Shown: positions 1 through 5,150 of the stretch, in pieces | Numbering within the stretch: the stretch's first letter is position 1 | Layout: the number at the start of each line of letters is the position of its first letter | Source: Fibrobacter sp. | GTDB taxonomy: Bacteria; Fibrobacterota; Fibrobacteria; Fibrobacterales; Fibrobacteraceae | NCBI GenBank assembly: GCA_012841225.1 | Contig: DUVD01000091.1 | Span: 1-5,988 of the forward strand | Direction of reading: 5' to 3' | DNA length: 5,988 bases | Notes under the pieces: model-generated | The model's input: the letters and a program-made list of their open reading frames with translations, nothing else | What the model was told of the DNA's origin: nothing | The model's database searches: none | Translations under genes and position numbers: made by a program

Positions 1-744
1 AGTTCTGCTAGCGATATCCCTGGATTAAGTTCAAGCACAGATCTCAGCTGTGATAACTACGCCCCTTCCGAAATCGTACTAGATTCTATTGGCCTAGCTG
101 AAATTGCAGATGTCTGGAAAAATGTAAAATGCGACGAGAAGGTTGTATTTGTACTTCGCCACGCAGAGCGCGAAACCAGTGTGCTTAAAGAATCTCCATT
201 GACTCCTGAAGGCCAAATCCAAGCGATGACTGTTGGCGCCAAATTGCTCGGGAGTGCCAAATTTGCCTATGCACACACGGACTTTGTGCGTACCAAAGAA
301 ACCTGTAATTTCATAGCCCTTGGCCGCGGAGAAGATACTCTAACTCTCGCTCATGATACGATCCCAGAACTCACTAGTAGCTGGTATATCAAGGACACGC
401 TTATACGAGAAACCTATATTTCCAAAGATACCAATTCTAACTCAGTGGTTTCCTTCTGGGCTTACGATAGTTTATTTGCCGATGCGTTCTATGACTTTGC
501 AACACGCAACCAAGAAGTCATCGATTCCTTCTTTGTCAAAGATTATGCCGTTATGGATAAAGCAAAAATGATTATCAGCCACGATGAATTTATTGTGCCT
601 CTCGTTGTTTATGCAACAGACAAACAGGTCAACTACCGCAAACGTAAAGGTGCATGGTGGATTGATTACCTAAGTGGTCTAGCGATTATCGTGAATAGTC
701 AAAATCAAGTTCGCTATATAGGTGTTAGGGGTATAGAATTTTAA
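1..744 (+). CDS. histidine phosphatase family protein, 5'-truncated by window edge
   Basis: The frame is open from base 1 to the TAA at 742-744, so the gene starts outside the window; about 247 residues are visible. The superfamily signature RHAER is at 157-171, with the phospho-accepting histidine codon at 160-162. A second basic motif (FVRTKETC) is near 282-306, and the second catalytic histidine (SHDE) is at codon 580-582. These are the core residues of the histidine phosphatase superfamily (phosphoglycerate-mutase-like fold), so an active phosphomonoesterase is plausible; the substrate cannot be told. The visible N-terminus (SSASDIPGLSSSTDLSC) is serine-rich, like the linkers behind the lipid anchor in Fibrobacter surface lipoproteins, so a secreted or lipid-anchored protein is inferred, but the signal peptide is not in view. 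It is homologous along the whole domain to the convergent gene at 779-1840. A GTG at 181 was not used as the start because it would remove the catalytic RHAER. Confidence 0.85.
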   Translation, partial: SSASDIPGLSSSTDLSCDNYAPSEIVLDSIGLAEIADVWKNVKCDEKVVFVLRHAERETSVLKESPLTPEGQIQAMTVGAKLLGSAKFAYAHTDFVRTKETCNFIALGRGEDTLTLAHDTIPELTSSWYIKDTLIRETYISKDTNSNSVVSFWAYDSLFADAFYDFATRNQEVIDSFFVKDYAVMDKAKMIISHDEFIVPLVVYATDKQVNYRKRKGAWWIDYLSGLAIIVNSQNQVRYIGVRGIEF

Positions 745-778
745 GTAATTCAAATACCCAATCAAGAGCTACTAGAGA

Positions 779-1840
779 TTACATTGTCCCGCTACTTAAT
801 CCCTTTACAGGGATGTAGCGATATTCATTATTTTCATTTACAATAATAGCCACTCCTGCAAGGTAGTTCAGCCATTTGCTTGTTTCGTATTGACGAAGAT
901 CTACTTGTCGATTAGTGGCCCAAGCAACAAAAGGAACAAGCACTTGATCATGGGATACGGCCATTGAATAACGAGATATTTCAGCATAACTCGGAGCAAA
1001 ATAATTTTCTTCTAAAAATAAACTATGCTCGTCTAGATCGTAAAAAGCATCCGAAAATTTAGAGGTGTAAGCCCACCTAGAAATCACCGACCATCCACCA
1101 CCGTTACTATTTTTATAGGCTTCAAATTTAGGCTTATCAAAAACATACCAAGAATCCACTAAAGCCATGATCGTATCGTGTTCAAATACTGTTTGACCTT
1201 TACCTTCTGCAATATATTGGCATGTTTCTACGGCACGTTTGAAATTAGAATGCATAAAATAAATATCATCTATTCCGGCTAATTTCTGCCCTAGTTCTTT
1301 GGATTGAGTTATACCATTTTCATTCAATCCACCGCTAATACTCGTATCATCACCTCTTTCTGCATGACGAATGACAAAAGTCACTTTTTCTGTTGCTTTT
1401 AAATTTTTAATGATATCTTCAATAGAAACAAAGTAGCTTACCGCATTATGAACTTCATTCTTAATAAACAAAGTATCCTTAATCACTAAGGTATCAATTC
1501 TTGTTAATGTATCATAAACAAAAACAGAGTCATACACAAATGAAGTATCATAAACAACCGATTGATCATTTATAATCAAGGTGTCTTTGATCCATAATGA
1601 ATCGATTTGAACTAAGGTGTCTTTAATCCACAACGAATCTATTTGAACTAAAGTATCTATAGTTTTTACCGTATCATAAATAAAAGAGGTGTCATAAACA
1701 GACATCCGCTCCACTAACACCAAAGTATCTTTTATATAGAGAGTATCTACTTTACTCAGCCCATCAAGTGTTTCTTGATCAACCGTTTCAACGACTTCAA
1801 TCGTATCAAGACAAGCTGTCATTAAAAGAGGAATGCTCAT
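779..1840 (-). CDS. stalked histidine phosphatase family lipoprotein, signal peptide frameshifted
   Basis: This frame gives 353 residues from the in-frame ATG at 1838-1840. The order is: remains of a signal peptide ending in a lipobox-like LLMTAC (Cys10); a stalk of DTL-x-IKDTL, VYDTSF and DTLVQIDSLWIK repeats (about residues 30-130); then a histidine phosphatase domain (about 140-350). Catalytic landmarks are RHAER at residues 158-162 (1355-1369), FKRAVETC, and SHDQ with the second histidine at residue 297. A phosphomonoesterase held away from the membrane by a stalk is inferred; substrate unknown. The ATG at 1840 is a poor start: no ribosome binding site precedes it and it leaves only nine residues before the lipobox cysteine. 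In-frame codons upstream (1841-1876) encode the missing hydrophobic part (NFFSFIAFFASL) but contain no ATG, GTG or TTG before a stop at 1877-1879. The true start is most likely 1880, one base out of frame. It converges on its paralogue at 1-744. Confidence 0.85.
   Translation of the reverse strand: MSIPLLMTACLDTIEVVETVDQETLDGLSKVDTLYIKDTLVLVERMSVYDTSFIYDTVKTIDTLVQIDSLWIKDTLVQIDSLWIKDTLIINDQSVVYDTSFVYDSVFVYDTLTRIDTLVIKDTLFIKNEVHNAVSYFVSIEDIIKNLKATEKVTFVIRHAERGDDTSISGGLNENGITQSKELGQKLAGIDDIYFMHSNFKRAVETCQYIAEGKGQTVFEHDTIMALVDSWYVFDKPKFEAYKNSNGGGWSVISRWAYTSKFSDAFYDLDEHSLFLEENYFAPSYAEISRYSMAVSHDQVLVPFVAWATNRQVDLRQYETSKWLNYLAGVAIIVNENNEYRYIPVKGLSSGTM
790..820 (+). terminator. hairpin, possible terminator of the upstream phosphatase gene
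   Basis: CGCTAC (790-795) pairs with GTAGCG (815-820), and ATCCCT (799-804) with AGGGAT (809-814), leaving a TTAC loop and a 3-nt bulge (796-798). On the + strand a moderately T-rich stretch (ATATTCATTATTTTCATT) follows, 46 bp after the stop of the + strand gene. The hairpin lies inside the last codons of the opposing gene, so it may be partly a by-product of coding. In the - direction no T-run follows, so it would only serve + strand transcription. Confidence 0.4.
1578..1649 (-). repeat. 36-bp tandem repeat coding for 12-residue stalk units
   Basis: Two adjacent 36-bp units (1578-1613 and 1614-1649) match at 32 of 36 bases, counted by eye. Both encode the same dodecapeptide (DTLVQIDSLWIK register), so all four differences are synonymous. 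Looser DT-containing units continue on both sides, making up the stalk of the phosphatase lipoprotein. The period is a multiple of three, so copy-number change would alter stalk length without breaking the frame. Confidence 0.8.
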
Positions 1841-1880
1841 TAGTGATGCGAAAAAGGCAATAAAAGAAAAAAAATTTCAT
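1841..1880 (-). other. out-of-frame true start and signal peptide with T8 homopolymer
   Basis: On the - strand an ATG (1880-1878) is followed by AAA and then a run of eight T (1874-1867). With eight T the ATG frame runs into unrelated residues (MKFFFFYCLFRIT). Removing one T joins it to the downstream gene and gives MKFFSFIAFFASL followed by MSIPLLMTAC. That is a textbook lipoprotein signal peptide with Lys at position 2, a hydrophobic core and the lipobox Cys at 23. The fit of start, ribosome site and signal peptide strongly supports 1880 as the real start, in a frame one base off the sequence given. The cause may be slipped-strand phase variation, polymerase slippage, a fixed mutation, or a sequencing error. 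Confidence 0.8.
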
Positions 1881-1889
1881 CTTTATCCT
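1878..1889 (-). promoter_or_regulatory. ribosome binding site deciding the 1880 start
   Basis: AGGA (1889-1886 on the - strand, within CCAGGATAAAGATG) sits five bases before the ATG at 1880-1878. Nothing comparable precedes the in-frame ATG at 1840, whose upstream bases are TTTTCGCATCACTA. This is the main reason for preferring the upstream start despite the frame break. Confidence 0.65.
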
Positions 1890-1967
1890 GGATTGAGTTT
1901 CATTCCCATGCACCACACATTTAAAAGATAGGTATTAAAAATATAATCCAAATTCAAAAACCTATTA

Positions 1968-1986
1968 TTGACTTATTAAAAATCAA
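1968..1986. repeat. inverted repeat TTGACTT-N5-AAATCAA
   Basis: Half-sites TTGACTT (1968-1974) and AAATCAA (1980-1986) face each other across ATTAA. They are inverted complements except for one position. The same half-sites, spaced by one base, recur at 2074-2088 and 2797-2811. This copy lies about 90 bp upstream of the likely start (1880) of the phosphatase lipoprotein. A regulator-binding site is possible but not shown. Confidence 0.5.
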
Positions 1987-2010
1987 AACAACGTATTAAA
2001 CGCTATTTTG

Positions 2011-2028
2011 ATGAAATATTAATTTCAT
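2011..2028. repeat. perfect 7-bp inverted repeat, AT-rich
   Basis: ATGAAAT (2011-2017) and ATTTCAT (2022-2028) are exact inverted complements around ATTA. It lies in the 243-bp gene-free gap between the two lipoprotein genes. It is too AT-rich to be a strong terminator; an operator-like site or chance in AT-rich DNA are both possible. Confidence 0.35.
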
Positions 2029-2070
2029 TTGTCTGCTTTTTAGCATTGAAGTTTCTTTACCATTTTTCTT

Positions 2071-2091
2071 TTATTGACTTAAAATCAATAA
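2071..2091. repeat. 10-bp inverted repeat around TTGACTT-A-AAATCAA
   Basis: The 21-bp site is symmetric about base 2081: ten-base arms TTATTGACTT and AAATCAATAA with a single mismatched pair. Its core 15-mer (2074-2088) is identical to 2797-2811 and shares half-sites with 1968-1986. It is about 190 bp upstream of the start of the phosphatase lipoprotein and just past the end of the orphan lipoprotein gene. No RNA-style GC stem is present, so a DNA-binding site is a better reading than a terminator. Confidence 0.5.
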
Positions 2092-2110
2092 TTCGAGCTA
2101 AGAAATTGAA

Positions 2111-2130
2111 GCCATGATTAAAATTATGGC
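2111..2130 (-). terminator. weak hairpin over the stop codon of the orphan lipoprotein gene
   Basis: GCCAT (2111-2115) pairs with ATGGC (2126-2130), and the pairing continues inward with one mismatch on the - strand RNA. It is followed on the - strand by TTCAATTTCTTAG, which is only moderately T-rich. It overlaps the TAA at 2126-2124. A weak intrinsic terminator is possible; the stem is short and AT-rich. Confidence 0.3.
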
Positions 2131-2747
2131 CTATAAGATTTAAAAGACTCCATGGCATTCATTACATAAACCCCTGGGTTATTTAAAGGATTACTATTTG
2201 AGGCCATCAATACATACAAATTATTATTGCTAGTTAACTTTGCGGCACTGCATTTTTGGTAGGCATCATCCCCTTTCACACAAAGAACGCCAAATCCATC
2301 CTTTGCATACCAAGTTTTAGATACCACAGATCCATTTTTTAATGGCTCAAAATGAGTAAAAGAATTCTCTTTATCCCAATCAAGGAAATACATTACAAAC
2401 GCCGAATCGCCTTGCATTATAGGAGAATTAAAGCTGGAATCTTGCTTTAGCAAATCAATAGAACATCCTCGAATTCCAAACTGCATCACAGGAACATCTT
2501 GGTCTGAAACCAATACTAAATTCACCCGAAAAACATCTTTAGTGAATACATCAACGTTGAAAGACCATTTTTCATATTCTTCAATAGGAAGCGTTAATTC
2601 CACTGGTTCAGGAAATGGCACTTGTATATACCTTCCTTTCTGAGTCCAAAAATTTGAACGAATTCTAATGGAATTCTTAGAAGAACAACCTTCAAGAGAT
2701 AAAAAGGCTATGAGACCCAATAAAATATACGCCATCCATTTTTTCAT
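2124..2747 (-). CDS. putative lipoprotein of unknown function
   Basis: This gene codes for 207 residues and I do not recognise the family. The N-terminus is a clear lipoprotein signal peptide: MKK, a hydrophobic core (residues 4-18) and the lipobox LEGC with lipidated Cys21, so the mature protein should be membrane-anchored, facing the periplasm or outside. The mature part has three more cysteines (contexts RGCS, VLCV, QKCS), no transmembrane segment, and many aromatic and polar residues, suggesting a compact beta-rich domain. The C-terminal stretch SNNNLYVLMASNSN-PLNNPG is asparagine-rich. The ATG at 2747-2745 is preceded by a purine-rich AAAGAG about seven bases away. A good promoter candidate lies 30-58 bp upstream, and the gene is not tightly packed with either neighbour, so it is probably expressed alone or read on into the phosphatase gene 243 bp downstream. 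Confidence 0.8.
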   Translation of the reverse strand: MKKWMAYILLGLIAFLSLEGCSSKNSIRIRSNFWTQKGRYIQVPFPEPVELTLPIEEYEKWSFNVDVFTKDVFRVNLVLVSDQDVPVMQFGIRGCSIDLLKQDSSFNSPIMQGDSAFVMYFLDWDKENSFTHFEPLKNGSVVSKTWYAKDGFGVLCVKGDDAYQKCSAAKLTSNNNLYVLMASNSNPLNNPGVYVMNAMESFKSYRP

Positions 2748-2776
2748 AAGTATACTCTTTAAAAACCCCTACTTTA

Positions 2777-2805
2777 ATCATACAACTGAATCACATTTGA
2801 CTTAA
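2777..2805 (-). promoter_or_regulatory. sigma70-like promoter for the orphan lipoprotein gene
   Basis: On the - strand, TATGAT (2782-2777) matches the -10 consensus at five of six bases. TTAAGT (2805-2800) is a weak -35 at exactly 17 bp spacing. Transcription would begin near 2770, leaving a leader of about 22 bases before the ATG at 2747. The -35 overlaps the palindrome at 2795-2813, the right position for an operator. Confidence 0.4.
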
Positions 2806-2813
2806 AATCAAAT
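2795..2813. repeat. 9-bp inverted repeat around TTGACTT-A-AAATCAA, at the -35 of the lipoprotein promoter
   Basis: Arms ATTTGACTT and AAATCAAAT flank a central A at 2804, with one mismatched pair. The 15-bp core (2797-2811) is identical to 2074-2088. The overlap with the candidate -35 element (2800-2805) suggests repressor binding, but no regulator gene is in this window. Confidence 0.5.
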
Positions 2814-2846
2814 ATACTTTTTTTCAAAATGTATTTACAAAAAAAA

Positions 2847-2871
2847 CCCGCTTATCGCGGGCTTTTTTTTT
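2847..2871. terminator. bidirectional rho-independent terminator
   Basis: A GC stem, CCCGC (2847-2851) with GCGGG (2857-2861) and loop TTATC, has nine T after it on the + strand (2863-2871) and eight A before it (2839-2846), which become a T-run on the - strand. It lies 22-46 bp past the stop of the small basic gene and should end the mnmG-side - strand transcription unit. It insulates that unit from the lipoprotein genes. Confidence 0.9.
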
Positions 2872-2892
2872 AGGAATTAAAACACAAAAAAA

Positions 2893-3198
2893 TTAGTTTG
2901 CTCCGTATTTGGCACTTGCTTTTTGCACTTTAGGATCGGATTGGGCGTCTTTGATTTTACGCTTAATACCATCTTCAACTTGTTTTTTGAGCTTGGCTGC
3001 TAAAGCAGGGAAACGATCTTCAAGGGAATCAACAAAAGTAACAGGCTTTTGAACAAAAGGAGCGCCTTTCTTAAAAGGACGACCCGTTTTGGCAGGACGA
3101 GCAGCATTAGTGCGCTTTTTTTGAGCTGGAGCTTTTTTTTCTTGGGATTTAGTTTCTTGAGGCTTGCTTTCTTGTGTTTTCTTTTCGATATCGGACAT
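2893..3198 (-). CDS. small basic Lys/Ala-rich protein of unknown function
   Basis: This gene codes for 101 residues from the ATG at 3198-3196, which has GAGG five bases upstream (3207-3204). The frame is open further up to a TTG at 3237, but that start has no ribosome site and adds an unrelated hydrophobic tail. Residues 1 to about 55 are low-complexity Lys, Gln, Glu, Ala and Pro (repeated SQEKK/SKPQET-like bits, then KTGRPFKKG), very likely disordered and strongly basic. Residues about 58-101 (FVDSLEDRFPALAAKLKKQVEDGIKRKI) look like an amphipathic helical tail. There is no signal peptide or membrane segment, so it should be cytoplasmic. A nucleic-acid- or ribosome-associated role would fit the composition, but this is a guess. 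It lies 80 bp downstream of mnmG with no terminator between, and directly before a strong terminator, so it may be the last gene of that unit. Confidence 0.75.
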   Translation of the reverse strand: MSDIEKKTQESKPQETKSQEKKAPAQKKRTNAARPAKTGRPFKKGAPFVQKPVTFVDSLEDRFPALAAKLKKQVEDGIKRKIKDAQSDPKVQKASAKYGAN

Positions 3199-3203
3199 GA
3201 GAA

Positions 3204-3207
3204 CCTC
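3204..3207 (-). promoter_or_regulatory. ribosome binding site fixing the ATG at 3198
   Basis: GAGG on the - strand stands five bases before ATG 3198-3196. It supports the shorter start over the in-frame TTG 39 bp upstream, which has no such site. Confidence 0.6.
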
Positions 3208-3235
3208 GGGGTATTTAAATAACAGAACGGTTCGC

Positions 3236-3263
3236 AATATAGTAAAAAAGCAGAGTAATTAAA
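3236..3263 (-). promoter_or_regulatory. possible promoter before the small basic gene
   Basis: TATATT (3241-3236, - strand) resembles a -10, with TTTAAT (3263-3258) as a weak -35 at 16 bp. Transcription would start near 3229, about 30 bases before the ATG. The region is AT-rich, so a chance match is quite possible. Confidence 0.25.
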
Positions 3264-3278
3264 GGTTTAGGTTTTAAA

Positions 3279-5150
3279 TTACACGCCTCTTGTCGTTTCA
3301 AGCCAATGGGCTAAAACAGTAATATCGCCTTGGCGCACGCCTGGAATGCGGCTGACTTGCCCCATTGTCATTGGTTTTTGGGCAGTTAACTTTTGACGCG
3401 CTTCAAAACTCAAGGCTGAAATCGCCATGTAATTAATGCTTGGAGAAAGTCTAATTTTTTCCATTTTCTTTTGATGTTCAATTTCTCGCGCTTGTCGTTC
3501 AAAGAAACCGCGATAGATTTCTTCCGCGTATAAAAACCATTGGTCTCGGCGGGGCAGTTGTTTTTCTGGGCAAACCGCTGCGAAAAATTGTTCAGGGTTA
3601 ATGCCCGGGCGACGAAGCACTTGAATCCAACGCGTTTTTTCTGAAACAAGGGCCTGATTGCTTTGTTTAAGAATTGGATTCACCTGCGCTGGTAAACCCG
3701 ATTCGCGAGATAAAAACTCTCGAACATCTCGAGTGAGGAGTTCTCTTTGCTTCCAAGACTCCCAATCGCGATCTGAAATCATGCCGATTTGACGCGCTTT
3801 TGCCTTAAGGCGCGCTTCGGCATTATCGGACCTTAAAAAGAGGCGGTACTCAGCGCGGCTCGTAAACATGCGGTAAGGTTCATCGAGTAAGATGTTCACG
3901 AGGTCGTCGACCATAACGCCGATGTAACTCTCTGAACGGCCTAAAATAAAAGGAGGTTCGCCTTTTATTTTGAGCGCTGCATTAATGCCAGCCATTAAAC
4001 CCTGCCCAGCAGCTTCTTCGTAACCGCTAGTGCCACAAACTTGCCCTGCAAAATACAAACCCGCATAGTGTCGAGACTCAAAAGTCGGGTGCAACTGAGT
4101 GGCGTCTACTGAATCGTACTCGACCGCGTAGCCTATTTGTAAAACTTTTGCGTGCTTCAAGCCATCCATGGTGTGCAGTGCCGCCAGTTGAATGTCGGCA
4201 GGTAAGCTAGAACTAAAGCCATTTAGGTAGACTCGGCCAATATCGCGAGTTTCTGGTTCCATAAAAAGTTGATGCCCGTCCTTGTCTCCAAAACGGCTTA
4301 TTTTATCTTCGATGCTAGGGCAATAACGAGGGCCTTTGCCGTTGATGCGCCCCGAAAACAAGGGACTATCTTTAAATCCGGAACGTAAAATACGGTGAGT
4401 CTCCATATTCGTTCGAGTAATCCAGCAGCAACCACTATTGCTTAACGTCGTTTTTTCTCTGTCACTAAAGAGCCAAGGATCGTCGTCACCGCGTTGGACT
4501 TCGCATTCATCAAAATCAATGGAGTCGGGATCTAATCTCAAAGGCGTCCCAGTTTTTAAGCGACGCAAAGCAATCCCCGCATGCGTTAAACATTCAGACA
4601 GCTTATCTGCACTGGGTTCTCCAACACGGCCACCGGCACTCGTTTCATAACCGGTAAACATTTTAGAGGCGAGAAATGTGCCACTTGTGATAATGAGCGA
4701 TTTAGAAATGTACCTAGAACCGTCTAGTAAAGCAAGCTCCAAACGGCCGTCTGGAAGCTTTGTAAAAGAAGCTAGCTCCCCTTCTATTAAAGTAAGCCCT
4801 GGTAAAGAGGCAATTGCGTCTCGCGCCAGCTCACTATAATAGTTCATGTCACACTGGGCCCTAGGCCCCCAAACAGCGGGACCTTTGCTTCTGTTTAGCA
4901 TGCGGAATTGAATGCCAGCCTTATCGGTTAAGAGGCCCATTAATCCACCGAGCGCATCGACATCACGGGCAATCTGCCCTTTAGCAAGCCCACCTATAGC
5001 AGGGTTACAAGACATACGCCCAATGGCATCAATGCTCATGGTGAGCAGCGCCGTTTTGACACCGAGCTTCCAAGCAGCGTGGGACGCTTCTATACCAGCG
5101 TGTCCGCCGCCGACAACTACGACATCAAATTCAGCTGCAATTGCACTCAT
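3279..5150 (-). CDS. mnmG: tRNA uridine-5-carboxymethylaminomethyl(34) synthesis enzyme MnmG
   Basis: This gene codes for 623 residues, the usual bacterial MnmG/GidA length (E. coli about 629). With MnmE it installs the (carboxymethyl)aminomethyl group on wobble U34 of certain tRNAs, using FAD, NADH and methylene-tetrahydrofolate, in the cytoplasm. Seen: the FAD dinucleotide-binding GGGHAG at residues 14-19; the conserved MSCNPAIGG with Cys48; GIQFRMLNRSKGPAV; GGRVGEPSA; LKTGTPLRLD; RYCPSIEDK with Cys277, matching the essential cysteine of the family; the second FAD stretch FAGQVCGTSGYEEA (about 367-380); RMFTSRAEYRLFLRSDNA (about 425-442); and the helical C-terminus ending in MGQVSRIPGVRQGDI, which in this family contacts MnmE and tRNA. 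All landmarks are intact. Its ATG overlaps the upstream gene's TGA (ATGA). There is no strong ribosome site nearby (GAAGG is 13 bases off), so translational coupling is likely. Confidence 0.97.
   Translation of the reverse strand: MSAIAAEFDVVVVGGGHAGIEASHAAWKLGVKTALLTMSIDAIGRMSCNPAIGGLAKGQIARDVDALGGLMGLLTDKAGIQFRMLNRSKGPAVWGPRAQCDMNYYSELARDAIASLPGLTLIEGELASFTKLPDGRLELALLDGSRYISKSLIITSGTFLASKMFTGYETSAGGRVGEPSADKLSECLTHAGIALRRLKTGTPLRLDPDSIDFDECEVQRGDDDPWLFSDREKTTLSNSGCCWITRTNMETHRILRSGFKDSPLFSGRINGKGPRYCPSIEDKISRFGDKDGHQLFMEPETRDIGRVYLNGFSSSLPADIQLAALHTMDGLKHAKVLQIGYAVEYDSVDATQLHPTFESRHYAGLYFAGQVCGTSGYEEAAGQGLMAGINAALKIKGEPPFILGRSESYIGVMVDDLVNILLDEPYRMFTSRAEYRLFLRSDNAEARLKAKARQIGMISDRDWESWKQRELLTRDVREFLSRESGLPAQVNPILKQSNQALVSEKTRWIQVLRRPGINPEQFFAAVCPEKQLPRRDQWFLYAEEIYRGFFERQAREIEHQKKMEKIRLSPSINYMAISALSFEARQKLTAQKPMTMGQVSRIPGVRQGDITVLAHWLETTRGV

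Noticed and set aside
57..276. - strand open frames opposite the + strand phosphatase
   Set aside because: They lie opposite the RHAER-coding region and carry no family features.
181..744. GTG at 181 as the start of the + strand phosphatase
   Set aside because: The frame is open back to base 1, and the catalytic RHAER (157-171) lies upstream of this codon.
1578..1649. CRISPR-like array
   Set aside because: The repeats are adjacent without unique spacers, lie inside a coding frame, and have a 12-codon period matching the protein stalk.
1881..2123. A further small gene in the 243-bp gap
   Set aside because: It is AT-rich with frequent stops; no start with a ribosome site and no coding pattern was seen, only inverted repeats.
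3199..3237. Longer form of the small basic protein starting at TTG 3237
   Set aside because: No ribosome site precedes it, while ATG 3198 has GAGG at five bases; the added residues do not fit the rest of the protein.
3410..3649. - strand open frame in a different phase inside the mnmG 3' part
   Set aside because: It overlaps the intact MnmG C-terminal domain and shows no independent start signal or motif.
4438..4650. + strand open frame inside mnmG
   Set aside because: It is antisense to strongly conserved mnmG codons, has no recognisable product, and is explained by codon bias of the real gene.
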